A DNA stretch of 64,000 bases from Acheta domesticus (lineage: Eukaryota > Arthropoda > Insecta > Orthoptera > Gryllidae). Both the position numbers and the translations under genes were made by a program. Below the pieces are notes generated by a model. The model saw only the letters and a list, made by a program, of their open reading frames with translations, did no database searches and was not told the DNA's origin. The DNA lies in assembly GCA_031308135.1 (NCBI GenBank), contig JAHLJT010000631.1, forward strand, positions 228,060,636 to 228,124,635, given 5' to 3'. Of the stretch, positions 46,867 through 56,699 are shown in pieces. Numbering within the stretch: position 1 is the stretch's first letter; each line of letters opens with the position of its first letter.

Positions 46867-47757
46867 TTAATCATGGGTATCGTCCCTTTTATATGGCTTA
46901 ATATTCCTATAATTGTATGTCCCCATCTGTTGACCATTTTCATCCTTTAAAATTACAGCATTTTTACTCAGTACTTTGTCAATCCGGTATGGTCCTTTAT
47001 ACAAAGGAAAAAAATTATAAAATAGTTTTTTATCTACCGACGATACTTGTGGTACTCTAATCAATACTTCGTCACCCACATTATATACACCTTTAAAATA
47101 TTGCTTTTGCTTCAGCTTCCTTCTTGCAGCTGCTTCCCTCAAATTATTATAAATTATCCGCGTATTTCTATTATTATCTGTAACAACCATCTTCATTTCA
47201 AAATTATTTATTTTATCGCCATGTTGCTGCGATATTCTCTTCAAATGTTCTGTACGTGATTCGACGTTCGTCAATCTTTTGCATTGTTGGTCTTGTAAAT
47301 GCCCTAATGCTGTAACATTTTCCTGTAAAATTATATCTTCAGAATTGATTTTATTAAAAGATTCATTTTGTCCTTTCTGTATTTGATTTGCTTGGCAATT
47401 AAAAGATTCCATTTTTGAATTAATATTACTAAATTCACTTAATGTATCGGTCCGTAACTGCGATATTTCATCACGTATTACATCACGAAAATTCTTAAAT
47501 TCTTGTGCCTGATTATTCATTTCTATCTTTATATTCTCTAGTTTAGCATTCATATCTACCATCATTTCAGCTAACATTTTAATTATTATTAAATTACGAG
47601 ATTCCGTATTGTTTAATGGTGCCGCCGCTACTTTCTTTTCTTTCTGTTCTACCTCAACTAATTCTCGCGAAATGTCTCCTTCGGGACTCGTATCGGTAGC
47701 CGCCATGTTATCTACTTCGACATTTTCAGAACGGGCTTTCTTACTTCTAGTCTCCAT
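46867..47757 (-). CDS. gag N-terminus fused to integrase C-terminus of an LTR element
   Basis: 296 codons, intact, minus strand. Residues 1-50 are polar and acidic. About 55-190 form a long heptad-like, coiled-coil region rich in N, E, Q and I (for example KMLAEMMVDMNAKLENIKIE), as in gag proteins of some gypsy-type elements. From about 205 on, EAAARRKLKQKQYFKGVYNV, GDEVLIRVPQ and PLYKGPYRIDKVLSKNAVIL are the SH3/chromo-like C-terminal domain of a gypsy-type integrase, ending GTYNYRNIKPYKR. The zinc-binding, protease, RT, RNase H and catalytic integrase parts are absent. An in-frame internal deletion therefore joined the two ends. The open frame and near-identical LTRs imply recent amplification. 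Whether the fusion protein is made or functions is unknown. Confidence 0.82.
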   Translation of the reverse strand: METRSKKARSENVEVDNMAATDTSPEGDISRELVEVEQKEKKVAAAPLNNTESRNLIIIKMLAEMMVDMNAKLENIKIEMNNQAQEFKNFRDVIRDEISQLRTDTLSEFSNINSKMESFNCQANQIQKGQNESFNKINSEDIILQENVTALGHLQDQQCKRLTNVESRTEHLKRISQQHGDKINNFEMKMVVTDNNRNTRIIYNNLREAAARRKLKQKQYFKGVYNVGDEVLIRVPQVSSVDKKLFYNFFPLYKGPYRIDKVLSKNAVILKDENGQQMGTYNYRNIKPYKRDDTHD

Positions 47758-47982
47758 CTTGAAATTCTAATGCAAATTAAAATTTTCTCTATCAAATTCT
47801 TTTTAAATAACTTCAATGAAATGGTTTTGGCTTTTCTTATAATTACAAGTTAATTTCATATGTCAATCCATAAATTTCAGATTCCTTTAGATCAATTTGT
47901 TATACTTTATAAAAGCTCATATTAAACGTTCTTCAATTTGTTATAAATTATAACAAAATATGCCCCAGTTGGTACGCCATTT

Positions 47983-48421
47983 TGTAACAAATCTGCTTCT
48001 TCTACTGTTACTGAATGTCAAATCTACCATTTGCTTACCATGAAACTGTTTGGGCCACCCGACCCGCCCGCCATACGGCGGACGCGAAACCTCCGTGAAA
48101 GTTTTTTTGGCTATTGATTGCTGCGGATTTGCTCGTTGCTTGCAGACATTTTCTCACTTCTGGATCACAATTCAACTGCTGACTGATCTTAGCGGTCGCT
48201 GCACCTAAATAACTTCAATCACTTTCAGGTTGCACTACAATCAGCAATTTTATTTTTACTTCAATGAACGAATACAACTTCGCAGAACTTTAGTTACGAC
48301 TCTCTCGTCCAAACAAAACCTTCTACCTCACAAAAAGTCGTCTTCCATCTTATTATCAACAAAGACCCCTAGCAACCACCTGCCATTGTCTACTCCTTTC
48401 CTGAATAATTGGTATATCACA
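47983..48421 (-). repeat. 5' LTR
   Basis: 439 bp, near-identical to 46225-46662. In minus orientation it is upstream of the ORF and should supply the promoter. Confidence 0.9.
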
Positions 48422-48425
48422 ATAT

Positions 48426-48661
48426 TTGTGAGAATATGTGTTTCAGATGACTTCAAATGAAGTATTTTGAAAACTAAAAAATTTTCTGTGAAAACGAGCT
48501 TCAAATTTCGCATTTTTAATAGCGCTAAAACGCCATTTTCTTTAAAACGTCACATTTTAAAGAGAAAATTGCCATTAGGACTAGGTTTTTGGGTTCTTTA
48601 ATCTTCTAAAATGAATATTTCCGTTCTACTTTAAGGAAACCGAAGAATTAAGAAAATGTCA
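48426..48661 (+). mobile_element. Helentron-like outer copy, continued
   Basis: It continues the element of 44983-46224 past the LTR insertion (TTCAGATGACTTCAAATGAA onward) and breaks at GAAAATGTCA. At that point copy 48664-50257 enters in reverse orientation. Confidence 0.78.
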
Positions 48662-48663
48662 AA

Positions 48664-50257
48664 CTAGTGGTGCTACAGAATGGCACAGACATTCACGGAT
48701 TAGTTTTCTATTTTCCTGGGTCTTCGCTAGCTATTCGGAATTGCCACATACTCTTTCTTGCCAGCTACCATCTATCATCGCCAAAAGTACATTTGTTTGT
48801 CATTTTCTTAATTTTTCGGTTTCCTATTGGTAGAACAGAAACATTTATTTTAGAATATTAAAGAACACAAAAACCTAGCCATAAATGGCAATTTTCTTTT
48901 AAAAATTATGTGCCATATAAGAGAAAATGGCGTTTTAGCACTACTAAAAATGCGAAATTTGAAGCTCATTTTCACAGAAAATTTTTGAGTTTTCAAAATA
49001 CTTTATTTGAAGTTATTTGAAGCACTTACACTCACAAATATAATCATCTTTACAAATTGCGGATAATATGCATATTAAAGATGTGAGAGATCTTTCAAAA
49101 AATTTACATTTATATAATTTTTGAAAAACAAAAAAAAAACTCAAAATAAACTTCACGCAATACTAATGAGTGTAATTAGCACTATCCGTTACAAAAGTTT
49201 CGAGAAAAAAATTGCACCCATATACGAGAAAATGACGTTTGAGCATTTCTGAAAATGCCGAAATTTGAGCTACTTTTCACAGAAAACGGTAGTGTTTTCG
49301 AGAAACTTTACTTGACATTATTTAAAACATATATACTCGTAAATATAATATTGTAAAAAAATCGCTGATAATGTAAATATTAACGACGGGAGAGACAAGT
49401 AAAAAATTTACATTTTTGTAATTTTTGAAAAAACCAACCGATAGACCAAAATGGCTTTTATGTCATTGATAGAGTACATTTACCACTATCCCTACCAAAA
49501 GTTTAAAGAAAAAATTTGGAGCCGTTTTTGAGAAAATTTTGTTTTTGTAATTTTTTAAAATTGCACATATTGCACGCAATATTGCACGAAAACTACCAAA
49601 ATTGTGAAAAACATTTACATGACCTTTATTAAAGAACGCAATATGCAGAACAAATTTTATTTGAAGAAAAAATCTATATCTTCAATTTTGTAGTTGGAGA
49701 AAGACGCCGAAAAAATTCAAACTTTCACAATTTTCGAAAATTCAGAGCTGTACGTGAAAATCGGACCTATGCCATGTTAAAAGTGTATTTTCCTCTATTC
49801 ATACAAGAAATTTAAAGAAAAATTTGGAGCCGTTTTTGAGAAAATGTTGGAAATCCCCGGGGGGCTTCATATAAAGTACCCCCAACTTTTAAAGAATCTT
49901 TTTCAAAATCACAAAGCTTCGACGAGAATCGGATCGACTGGGGAATATCAATTTTGAAGAAAATCGACCGAATGGTTTAGGCGCTAGCGTTGACCACAGA
50001 CGGACAGACGGACAGACGGACGGAATGCCGTCAATCAAGTATAAAGAAGCAATAAATCATGGATTTTGACCACACCACGAGATAGAGGATTTTTTTTCTT
50101 AATTTAGCAACTGGTTTTATCCACTTATTCGTTTTCACGGCCCGGCAATTAATTTTTTTCCGCCGAAAATTGGCCATTTTTTCGCGCAGCATTACATAAC
50201 TTTCCCTATACTACGTATATTACTCCGTGTATATGTACGTATACGGGAAAGTAAAAA
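48664..50257 (-). mobile_element. Helentron-like element (inner copy), full length
   Basis: In minus orientation it runs from TTTTTACTTTCCCGTATACG to GTGCCATTCTGTAGCAC (hairpin) plus CACTAG. The left border is CTAG at 48664-48667 and the right border GTAAAAA at 50251-50257. A GACG/GACA microsatellite lies at about 49996-50022. It was inserted into the outer copy and has no target duplication, as expected for rolling-circle elements. At about 1.6 kb with no long ORF it is non-autonomous, and it is the best reference copy of the family here. Confidence 0.85.
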
Positions 50258-50383
50258 ATGTAGTTTGTGTAGTGATATATGGTAGCGGGCAAGAGTATGT
50301 GGGCAATTCCGAATAGCTAGCGCAGGCCCAAGGAAATAGAAAACGAATACGGGAAAGTCTGTGCCATTCTGTAGCACCACTAG
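50258..50383 (+). mobile_element. Helentron-like outer copy, 3' terminus
   Basis: It contains GGCAAGAGTATGTGGGCAAT, the subterminal ATACGGGAAAGT (50347), the hairpin GTGCCATTCTGTAGCAC and terminal CACTAG ending at 50383. This completes the element that starts at 44983. Confidence 0.82.
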
Positions 50384-51653
50384 TTATTGCTAATATTTGA
50401 AAAGAATTCTTCAAAGCTTAATGTGTAAATGTAAAACAAAAGTACGAACAAAGAAATAATATACAAAATTATACAAAATTGCAAATTCCAATTCACGACG
50501 CATCCAGCTGTCCGAAGCGCAGTATTTTACAGCAGGCTATTATGTTTGTCACAAAATTATAGGAAAACTACTCGTATTTTGAAAAATTAAATATGACCTT
50601 ATTTGAAGATGTAGTTTTGACAAAAATACATTTACTTGAGAAAAATTGTATTTTTAAAATGATAGTTGTTTGAAAAGGACGAAAACGAAGCGCAGACAAT
50701 TCCGAGCGGGCTATTATGTTTGTGAGGAAATTATAGAAAAACGACTCTAATTTTCAAACAATTCAACATGACCTTAATTGAAGATCTGTTTTTGATGAGC
50801 ATATATCATTAAGAAAAACAATTGTATCTTCACAATTGTAGTTGTAAAAAGATGCCAAAATTATTTTAATATTTTAATGTTTTTTTTTTGCAAAATCAGG
50901 TATTTCAACGATCATGAAACCTGCACCATTCTCTTAAGCTTTCTTTATCTATCTCAGTCCCAATTTAATCAAAAAACATTGAGCGGTTTTTTAAGAAAAA
51001 TGGTTTAAAGAAATAAAAAATGTCTATGTTTGACACAATTTTTCGAAAAATATACTTGTTTTTGAAGAATTGAACATGACCTTATTTGAAGACTTGTTGT
51101 TTGTGAACACATTTCATTAAGAAGAAAGCTGTATCTTCATAATTGTAGTTGTAGGTAAATGCCGAAAAAATTTTTGAATTTTTTTCCATTTTCGAAAAAT
51201 CAGAGTATGCAACCAACATGAGACCTACGGCATTCTCTTAAGTGACCTTCAGACTATCCAACAACAAAATTTAGTCAAAATTGTTGACGCTATTGTTTTG
51301 AAAATTTTGAAAAAGTCCCAGGGGCTTCATATAAAGTACCCTCCAAAATTAATATATCGGTTTTAATCGGTATCAATTTGGAGAAAATCGGCTCTGAACG
51401 GTTTAGTTGCTAGCGTTGTTCACAGCTTTCAATTGGTTTTTCGGTATCAAGGGCTTACAAAATAGGGATTCTGGCTTCACCACGTGTTAGGAGATTTGTT
51501 TTCTTAATTTAGCAACTGGATTTATCCACTTTTTCGTTACCAGGGCCCTGTAATAAGAGTTTTTCTGCCGAACATCCGCCGTTTTTTCGCAGAGCTTTAC
51601 ATAACTTCCCCTATACTATACGTACGTGCATATAGAATACGGAAAGTAAAAAC
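50384..51653 (-). mobile_element. Helentron-like element, second subfamily
   Basis: The plus-strand right end ATACGGAAAGTAAAAA matches the family 5' terminus. The interior repeats variants of GACCTTATTTGAAGA..TTT and GTAGTTGTA.A.A.ATGCCGAAAAA at least three times (about 50590, 50765 and 51070). The microsatellite is absent. The left part to about 50500 is poorly defined and no hairpin end is seen. Confidence 0.68.
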
Positions 51654-52758
51654 ATTTGGAAAATATCACTACACTACTTCAATAAATTAAGCGTTGCCAA
51701 CTTATATTAGGGTGAGTAAACGTCTCTGTGCATAAAGGCTATTGCTGTATTCATTTAAAACAATTGACGTTCATTCACTTTCACCTTGAACGTGAATTTA
51801 GCCTTTCTTTGTCTTATTAAGAATACATGAAGTCGAACTAGTGATTGAACTAGTGATCTCATTATATTTCATTCAATGAGAGAAAAATAGAAGATGAATT
51901 ATGTTGCTGGAGTATTTGTAATTAAAAATGAACGAAGTAAATGTATACTTTTTAATAAAACGCGATTCCGATAATATTCAGAAGTATTGATAGTTTTGAA
52001 GCGAGGTTAAACGAGCCCTATCCTCAAGATTGGGCAGAAGACGGCTTACCGAGTATTCGTTGCACGTGGGCTGGTGAACGCCTAGGTGAAGAGACGAACC
52101 TCGATCAGTCTGCCTCTCTTAGTCCATCGCCAGTTGATGGATTTAATATAATTCGTAGCATGTATTATAATAAAGTGGTATGTTCGTGCCAGTCACTAGC
52201 CATTAACACCCGACCATTATTAATTCTACAGATTAACCATAGTCGCATGTAAACGTGAAAGCAGCATTTAAATAATTATTTGTAAATAGTTAAAAGGGAA
52301 GCATTGACTAATTGCTCTCGAAAAGTGTTTACTAATAAATTTAGTCTCTTATGATTTTTCATTTTCTTAAGTTTGCAATACCTATTAGAGGTTAAGTTGA
52401 TCGGCGCCCGCACTTTTCTTTCTTTCTGCGTGAATATTAGTCCACATTGTTTACAATGAAAGTGAATTATCGTCCAATAGTATGTAGTTGTGTGTGGCAC
52501 AAAAGTTTAAGTCAGGATTGTTTTATCTAGTATCCCAAGAGAAACAATGGTGACAATAGCTTGATTAGTGCAGCATAATTCCTGGGCCGAGAACCAATAT
52601 TTCCGGGGACGATAAATTTTCCCAACTTTTTTATCAATTACTCCTCAGAGTACTCGGTGACACATGTTACATTTAATATCATCTGACTCCTAAAACAATT
52701 ACTACTTATTGAATAAAATAAAGAAGTACTTTCACAGTATAATTTCTTCAATAACTTA
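51654..52758 (+). other. Intron sequence, nothing recognised
   Basis: AT-rich. A somewhat GC-richer stretch at 52010-52130 has no recognisable motif. Confidence 0.5.
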
Positions 52759-52936
52759 TACTGCGATTTTTGTAACTTTGCTCCTGACGGACGGCTAATT
52801 TCGCTGATGACAGTTGTTTCGCTGCCATCCAATCGGGACCTTATATTTCGCTACAGTGGTGACGTTCCAGGTCCCGATTGCATAAAATCGTCAACAGCTT
52901 ATTCCTGTCAGGGGCAAAGTTATAAAAATCGCGGTA
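52759..52936. mobile_element. Foldback MITE, TACTGCGATTTTT tip
   Basis: The arms are TACTGCGATTTTTGTAACTT and its complement with one or two changes, continuing TGCTCCTGAC. The inner arms are CCATCCAATCGGGACCT and AGGTCCCGATTGCAT. TA flanks both sides (52757-52758 and 52937-52938). It is 178 bp long and shares its tip with 26008 and its inner motif with 24710. Confidence 0.83.
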
Positions 52937-53269
52937 TAGAACACCTATGCCGTCGTAAGTTTTTCCATAAGAGCTTGTACTAACTTAAAACTTATTTAAT
53001 TAAAACATTAGGGCGGTAAGGGCGAATTTTTCCTATCATCTTGAAGACCAGAGGTTGCTTTAATTTAAAGTATTTTTTGGGGGTAATTCATCATCGTCGA
53101 TTTAACGAACAAAGTGCCTTACAGTAGTACATGCATTTGACTCCTCACAAAACAGGCATGATCCGCTATGGTTTTCTTCATATAGTGGTACCCATGAAGA
53201 CTGTAAGAAGGTGACTCAAGCTCTGCTTGCTGGGGGGGGGGGTCTGAGGTACATATAAAAAGTTAGACT

Positions 53270-53525
53270 TGATTTCTGCTAAACTGGACTTCAGCGACTT
53301 CGCGCGGTGCATGGAGGGACCTTTCACAGTATTTTTTCGGCCAATGACGGCCAAGTTCATGTGCCACGTCAACGCCATCTACATCTACTTTCACGCACTA
53401 AAGTGTAGATAGCGTGGTAAAGTGTTTACTTCAATACGTGTGTGAATATCGTTATTCGGTTGAAAAAAGAGATAAGTTCCTGCATTCACCGTGTGATGTC
53501 GCTGAAGTTCAGTTTAGCCGCTTAG
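53270..53525. repeat. Imperfect foldback element
   Basis: The left arm CTAAACTGGACTTCAGCGAC (from about 53279) continues TTCGCGCGGTGCATGG. The right arm at 53481-53517 is its near complement. Weaker pairing extends inward (GGGACC..TATTTTTTCGG). It is about 250 bp long with no clear target duplication. Confidence 0.65.
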
Positions 53526-54051
53526 CTGCCGAGATTGTTTCGAACCTTCCCCCATGTCCCTTCATCGCCGTAGTTGAGTGCATGCAAGTGCATGCTGAAA
53601 TAAATACCATCTTTTGCACAATGTAGCCTTCCAGAAACAAAACCGCAAGGATTAAACAGAAATATAATATCAGGGGGTCGCAGTTCATTCAAATTTTTGG
53701 TGAGAGTCCAGGTTTTGGAGGGATTATATACGAATATGTATTGTTTTTGTACATCGTATTTATATTGAAGGCGATTATTAGAGGGTAAGGCCTTATTCTC
53801 AATGCAAACTTAAACGTAACGTAAACCCGTAAACTTAACAGTAAAATTTACGCGTAAAACAAGCATTCACCATGGCGAACGTAAGTTTCGACTGAACCAA
53901 TATGATATCTCCGTACTGAAGCTTGATCGATTCTTTTCTAGCATGGTGGAAAGATCTTTCACCATGGTTTCTAGCTTTTTCTTCGATTTTCTGAGCTGTT
54001 TGGAAGAACCGCTATGCCCACTCTAAAGGCAAAACTTCGATTCTGTTTCAG
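53526..54051 (+). other. Intron sequence before exon 2
   Basis: No coding motif. The segment 53805-53865 repeats AACGTAAAC/CGTAAA-like words. The intron ends with a polypyrimidine tract and TTCTGTTTCAG at 54041-54051. Confidence 0.5.
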
Positions 54052-54144
54052 CTGCGTCCTGGCCTCGCTGCGTGCAGTCGCAGCCTGACTTCGACCACTG
54101 CCTGCGCGACGCCCTGCAGAACACCCTGCCGCAACTGGCGCACG
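54052..54144 (+). CDS. Takeout/JHBP-like protein, exon 2 (start of the JHBP domain)
   Basis: A 93-base exon between TTCTGTTTCAG and a GTTAGT donor at 54145. It is GC-rich in an AT-rich surrounding and takes the phase-1 base from exon 1. Its reading ASWPRCVQSQPDFDHCLRDA, then LQNTLPQLAHG, is the conserved opening of the takeout/JHBP (DUF233) fold. That opening has a first cysteine, a P-D-F/L-N/D-x-C-L segment with the second cysteine of the N-terminal disulphide, and an amphipathic helix ending before a Gly. Family proteins are about 240-260 residues, so most of the domain is still to come. It would begin with further exons beyond a second intron of at least 9.8 kb. Exon boundaries after the A-H-G are common in this family. 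The in-phase join to EHPLL supports both exons. Confidence 0.8.
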
Positions 54145-54267
54145 GTTAGTACCTTGCGCGCGCCTACAGATCGCGCGAGTCGCCACTGCCAGCGACGAGC
54201 TCTGCTTCTCCGGCCACGAGAGAGACGGAGATACTGAACTCGCCTCTGGATAACGAGTTCTGTGAGA

Positions 54268-54930
54268 CTTCGTCACGAAGTCTACAAGGAGGAGACTCAA
54301 CTCCGGTGTTGGAGGCATGGTGGGGGTAAGTACGAAAAACGTCGGCAGCTATTTTGAAAAATAATACAAAAAAAACGGGCCCCTTCGCCTTCAGCAACAT
54401 CACGCGGCGAAAGAAGGAACTTATCTCGGCCACTAATCGTGATCGAGAACCAATAATTCCTTCCCGCTCATTCGCCTCCCACACATTCACGAAATCGGAG
54501 CACATTGTTAAAGTTATAATTATAACATAACAATAATTATTAAATTATATAATAATAATAATTCTGATTAATTATATAATATTATTGCAATTATAATATA
54601 GTAAGTATAATGTATGATAGTTACATTATATAATAATTATATTATATAATAATAATTATTATTGTCAAGAGACCGCACCGTTTAAAATAAATAAATAAAT
54701 AAATGTATTTTGCTTCCAGCCGACTTCGTGCTTCCCGCGAATTCGCTTTGCTTTGCTGCCACTGGCTGTTTTGAAAGCCTTCGTAGTTCTTTCAATTGCC
54801 ACGTGAGGTCGCTGAAGGCGAAGGGGCCCGTTTTTTTTTTGTATTATTTTTCAAGTAGCTGCCGACGTTTTTCGTACATACCCCCACCACCGGAGTTGAG
54901 TCTCCTCCTTGTAGACTTCGTGCTCCCAGT
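54268..54930. repeat. Inverted duplication with ~130-bp arms
   Basis: The arm at about 54277-54403 (CTACAAGGAGGAGACTCAAC, then AACGTCGGCAGC, then CGGGCCCCTTCGCCTTCAGC) recurs as its reverse complement at about 54802-54925. The roughly 400-base spacer includes a TAATAATTAT-rich tract (54520-54670). It lies just 3' of exon 2 and could be the ends of a TIR transposon or a palindromic rearrangement. Confidence 0.75.
54520..54670. repeat. AT-rich low-complexity tract
   Basis: Nearly pure A/T with repeated TAATAATTATTA and TATATAATA words; lies between the arms of the inverted duplication. Confidence 0.75.
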
Positions 54931-55641
54931 ATTGTGTAAGAAGTAAACAAATCACCGAACCCCTTGTAGCATAAAACTAGACGTACGTAAGTATATGATA
55001 ATGTCTGTTGTATATAATTAAGGAAGATTAAATAGCAGATAAAATATGTACGTCATTGACGCTTCATTACTCAAATTTTCTTACGTTTCTATAAACTAAA
55101 TATCAGGCACTGGCTCAGGTAATACATCGACACATCTATATTACACACACAATTACATATAACATTCCATACATGTAATTTAACAAACATTTTCGTACAT
55201 TTCATACATACTGTTCATGCCATTTCAATTCCGTATGCGCCTTCCTGACGGGCAACGAGTAACTGGCCAATTAAATCGCCTGCTCTCATAATTTGTAATG
55301 CAAATGCGTATTTGCCATGCTCATGAGACCTCCTCCGCTTATCTAAGGCGCCAAAGTGTCTATATTCATTTTTCCCATAATTCGAAACTTCTCATAGAAT
55401 TATATTTGCCTTCACACGTTTCACTAATAGGCCTATAAGAACGTGCAACTTGTAAGGAGACTTTACTGTTTGTCACCGTACACGGAAATTGAAACAACGC
55501 GAAACAATAATTAACACAATGTATAATTTTGTGTATTAACTATATATTGATAAGCTTTGGGAAAAGAAAATTCGCCAACTAATACTCTGGGAATTAAAGC
55601 ATGAAACCATATGAAACCAGTGTTTATTGCATCACTAATAC
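54931..55641 (+). other. Intron 2 sequence, nothing recognised
   Basis: AT-rich, no recognised motif. Confidence 0.5.
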
Positions 55642-56318
55642 GTAAAGACCGGATTCCGATGTAACTGCATCTTTTCTTTGCTATCTTGAATTTCTATGAA
55701 TCTTGACAGAAATTTGAATCATGACGTTATTTTAATACTTGTTTTATTTTGCACCAAATTGCACGTTTTGGGGGTTACTGCACGATATTGCACGTTTTAG
55801 GTAATCACAATGTTTACGTTTTTCTGAGTGCCGAAAAAACCACTGCTTGTGGAAGGCCATTCCCAAAAGGTCAAAAACTATGTACTGCTTAATTTAACCT
55901 CCTCGAAAGTCAAGCATGTAACGAGAAGAAATAAATTTAAAAACATAGGGGTCTCTCTCCTTAATCGGATCATATATCCGTTTTGTCAGTCTTCGCTGTG
56001 TTCACCAATACGAGACTGCATGCATGGATTTTTATTTTTACGCTAATCTTAATTTTATTTGCGAATAATATCTAAAATATCAAATATGGTTTGTTTAAAC
56101 AATATGTACAAACGTAATTATAGTAAAAACACTAATATCATAATATTTCATTCATTTGAAATATCACATCGAAAATATAAAATAAGTTGATAAGTGAATT
56201 AAATACAATTTTAGACTACATAGCATTGTTTTAAACTTTATATTGCATGTTTTTGCAGGTTTTGGTGTTTTAACTGCACATTTTAGAGAGTTTTACTGCA
56301 TGAAAATCCGGTCTTTAC
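55642..56318. mobile_element. TIR element with GTAAAGACCGGATT ends
   Basis: The left end GTAAAGACCGGATTCC and right end AATCCGGTCTTTAC are inverted. Subterminal TTGCACGTTTTGGGGGTTAC and related GCACGATATTGCACG words are repeated. TAATA occurs on both sides and may be the target duplication. An open frame at 55828-56046 (KPLLVEGHSQKVKNYVLLNL) may be a degraded transposase piece, and its middle recurs at 58728-58862. Confidence 0.65.
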
Positions 56319-56324
56319 TAATAA

Positions 56325-56545
56325 GTAAAGACCGGATTCCTATGCAATTGCATCTTTTGTTTGCTAACTTAAAATTGGATGAAACCTTGACAGAAATTTG
56401 AATGAAACGGACGTTATTTTAGTACCAATTTTATTTTGCACGAAATTGCACGTTTTGGGGGTTACTGCACCATATTACTCGTTTTAGGTAATGCCGCCAG
56501 AAAATTCCAAATTTTGGGATTTTACTGGACGAATTTGCATGATTC
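56325..56545. mobile_element. Second, truncated copy of the GTAAAGACC element
   Basis: It begins six bases after the previous copy with GTAAAGACCGGATTCCTATG and matches its first 180 bases at roughly 80-85% by eye, then diverges. It is head-to-tail with the first copy. Confidence 0.68.
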
Positions 56546-56699
56546 ATAATTTATATGTAATCAACTTGTTTTAATGTATCTTTTTAAATGTTTTATTTAA
56601 GAAAAAGTTTTAATGACATAACTCAGTAATGCATTCGGAGGGTCTGTGAAACCGTTTAAAATGTATCAATTCCGCATTTTGTTGCGCTGTGAACAGATG

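Larger units (their letters stand above)
46225..48421 (-). mobile_element. Non-autonomous LTR retrotransposon (internally deleted, young)
   Basis: LTRs at 46225-46662 and 47983-48421 are nearly identical, and ATAT duplications flank the element (46221-46224 and 48422-48425). In minus orientation each LTR runs TGTGATATACC...TTTGTTACA. A polypurine tract GGAGAGGGGAAGC precedes the 3' LTR (plus-strand 46663-46675). A TGGCGTACCAACTGGGG segment directly follows the 5' LTR as candidate primer-binding site. The internal part holds a single open frame (46867-47757). With most of gag and pol gone, it would need proteins from a related gypsy-type element. High LTR identity indicates recent insertion. 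Confidence 0.9.

Noticed and set aside
53971..54505. Minus-strand frames of 115 and 113 codons over exon 2
   Set aside because: They overlap exon 2 and the inverted duplication in GC-rich DNA. The plus-strand exon has splice sites and a family signature.
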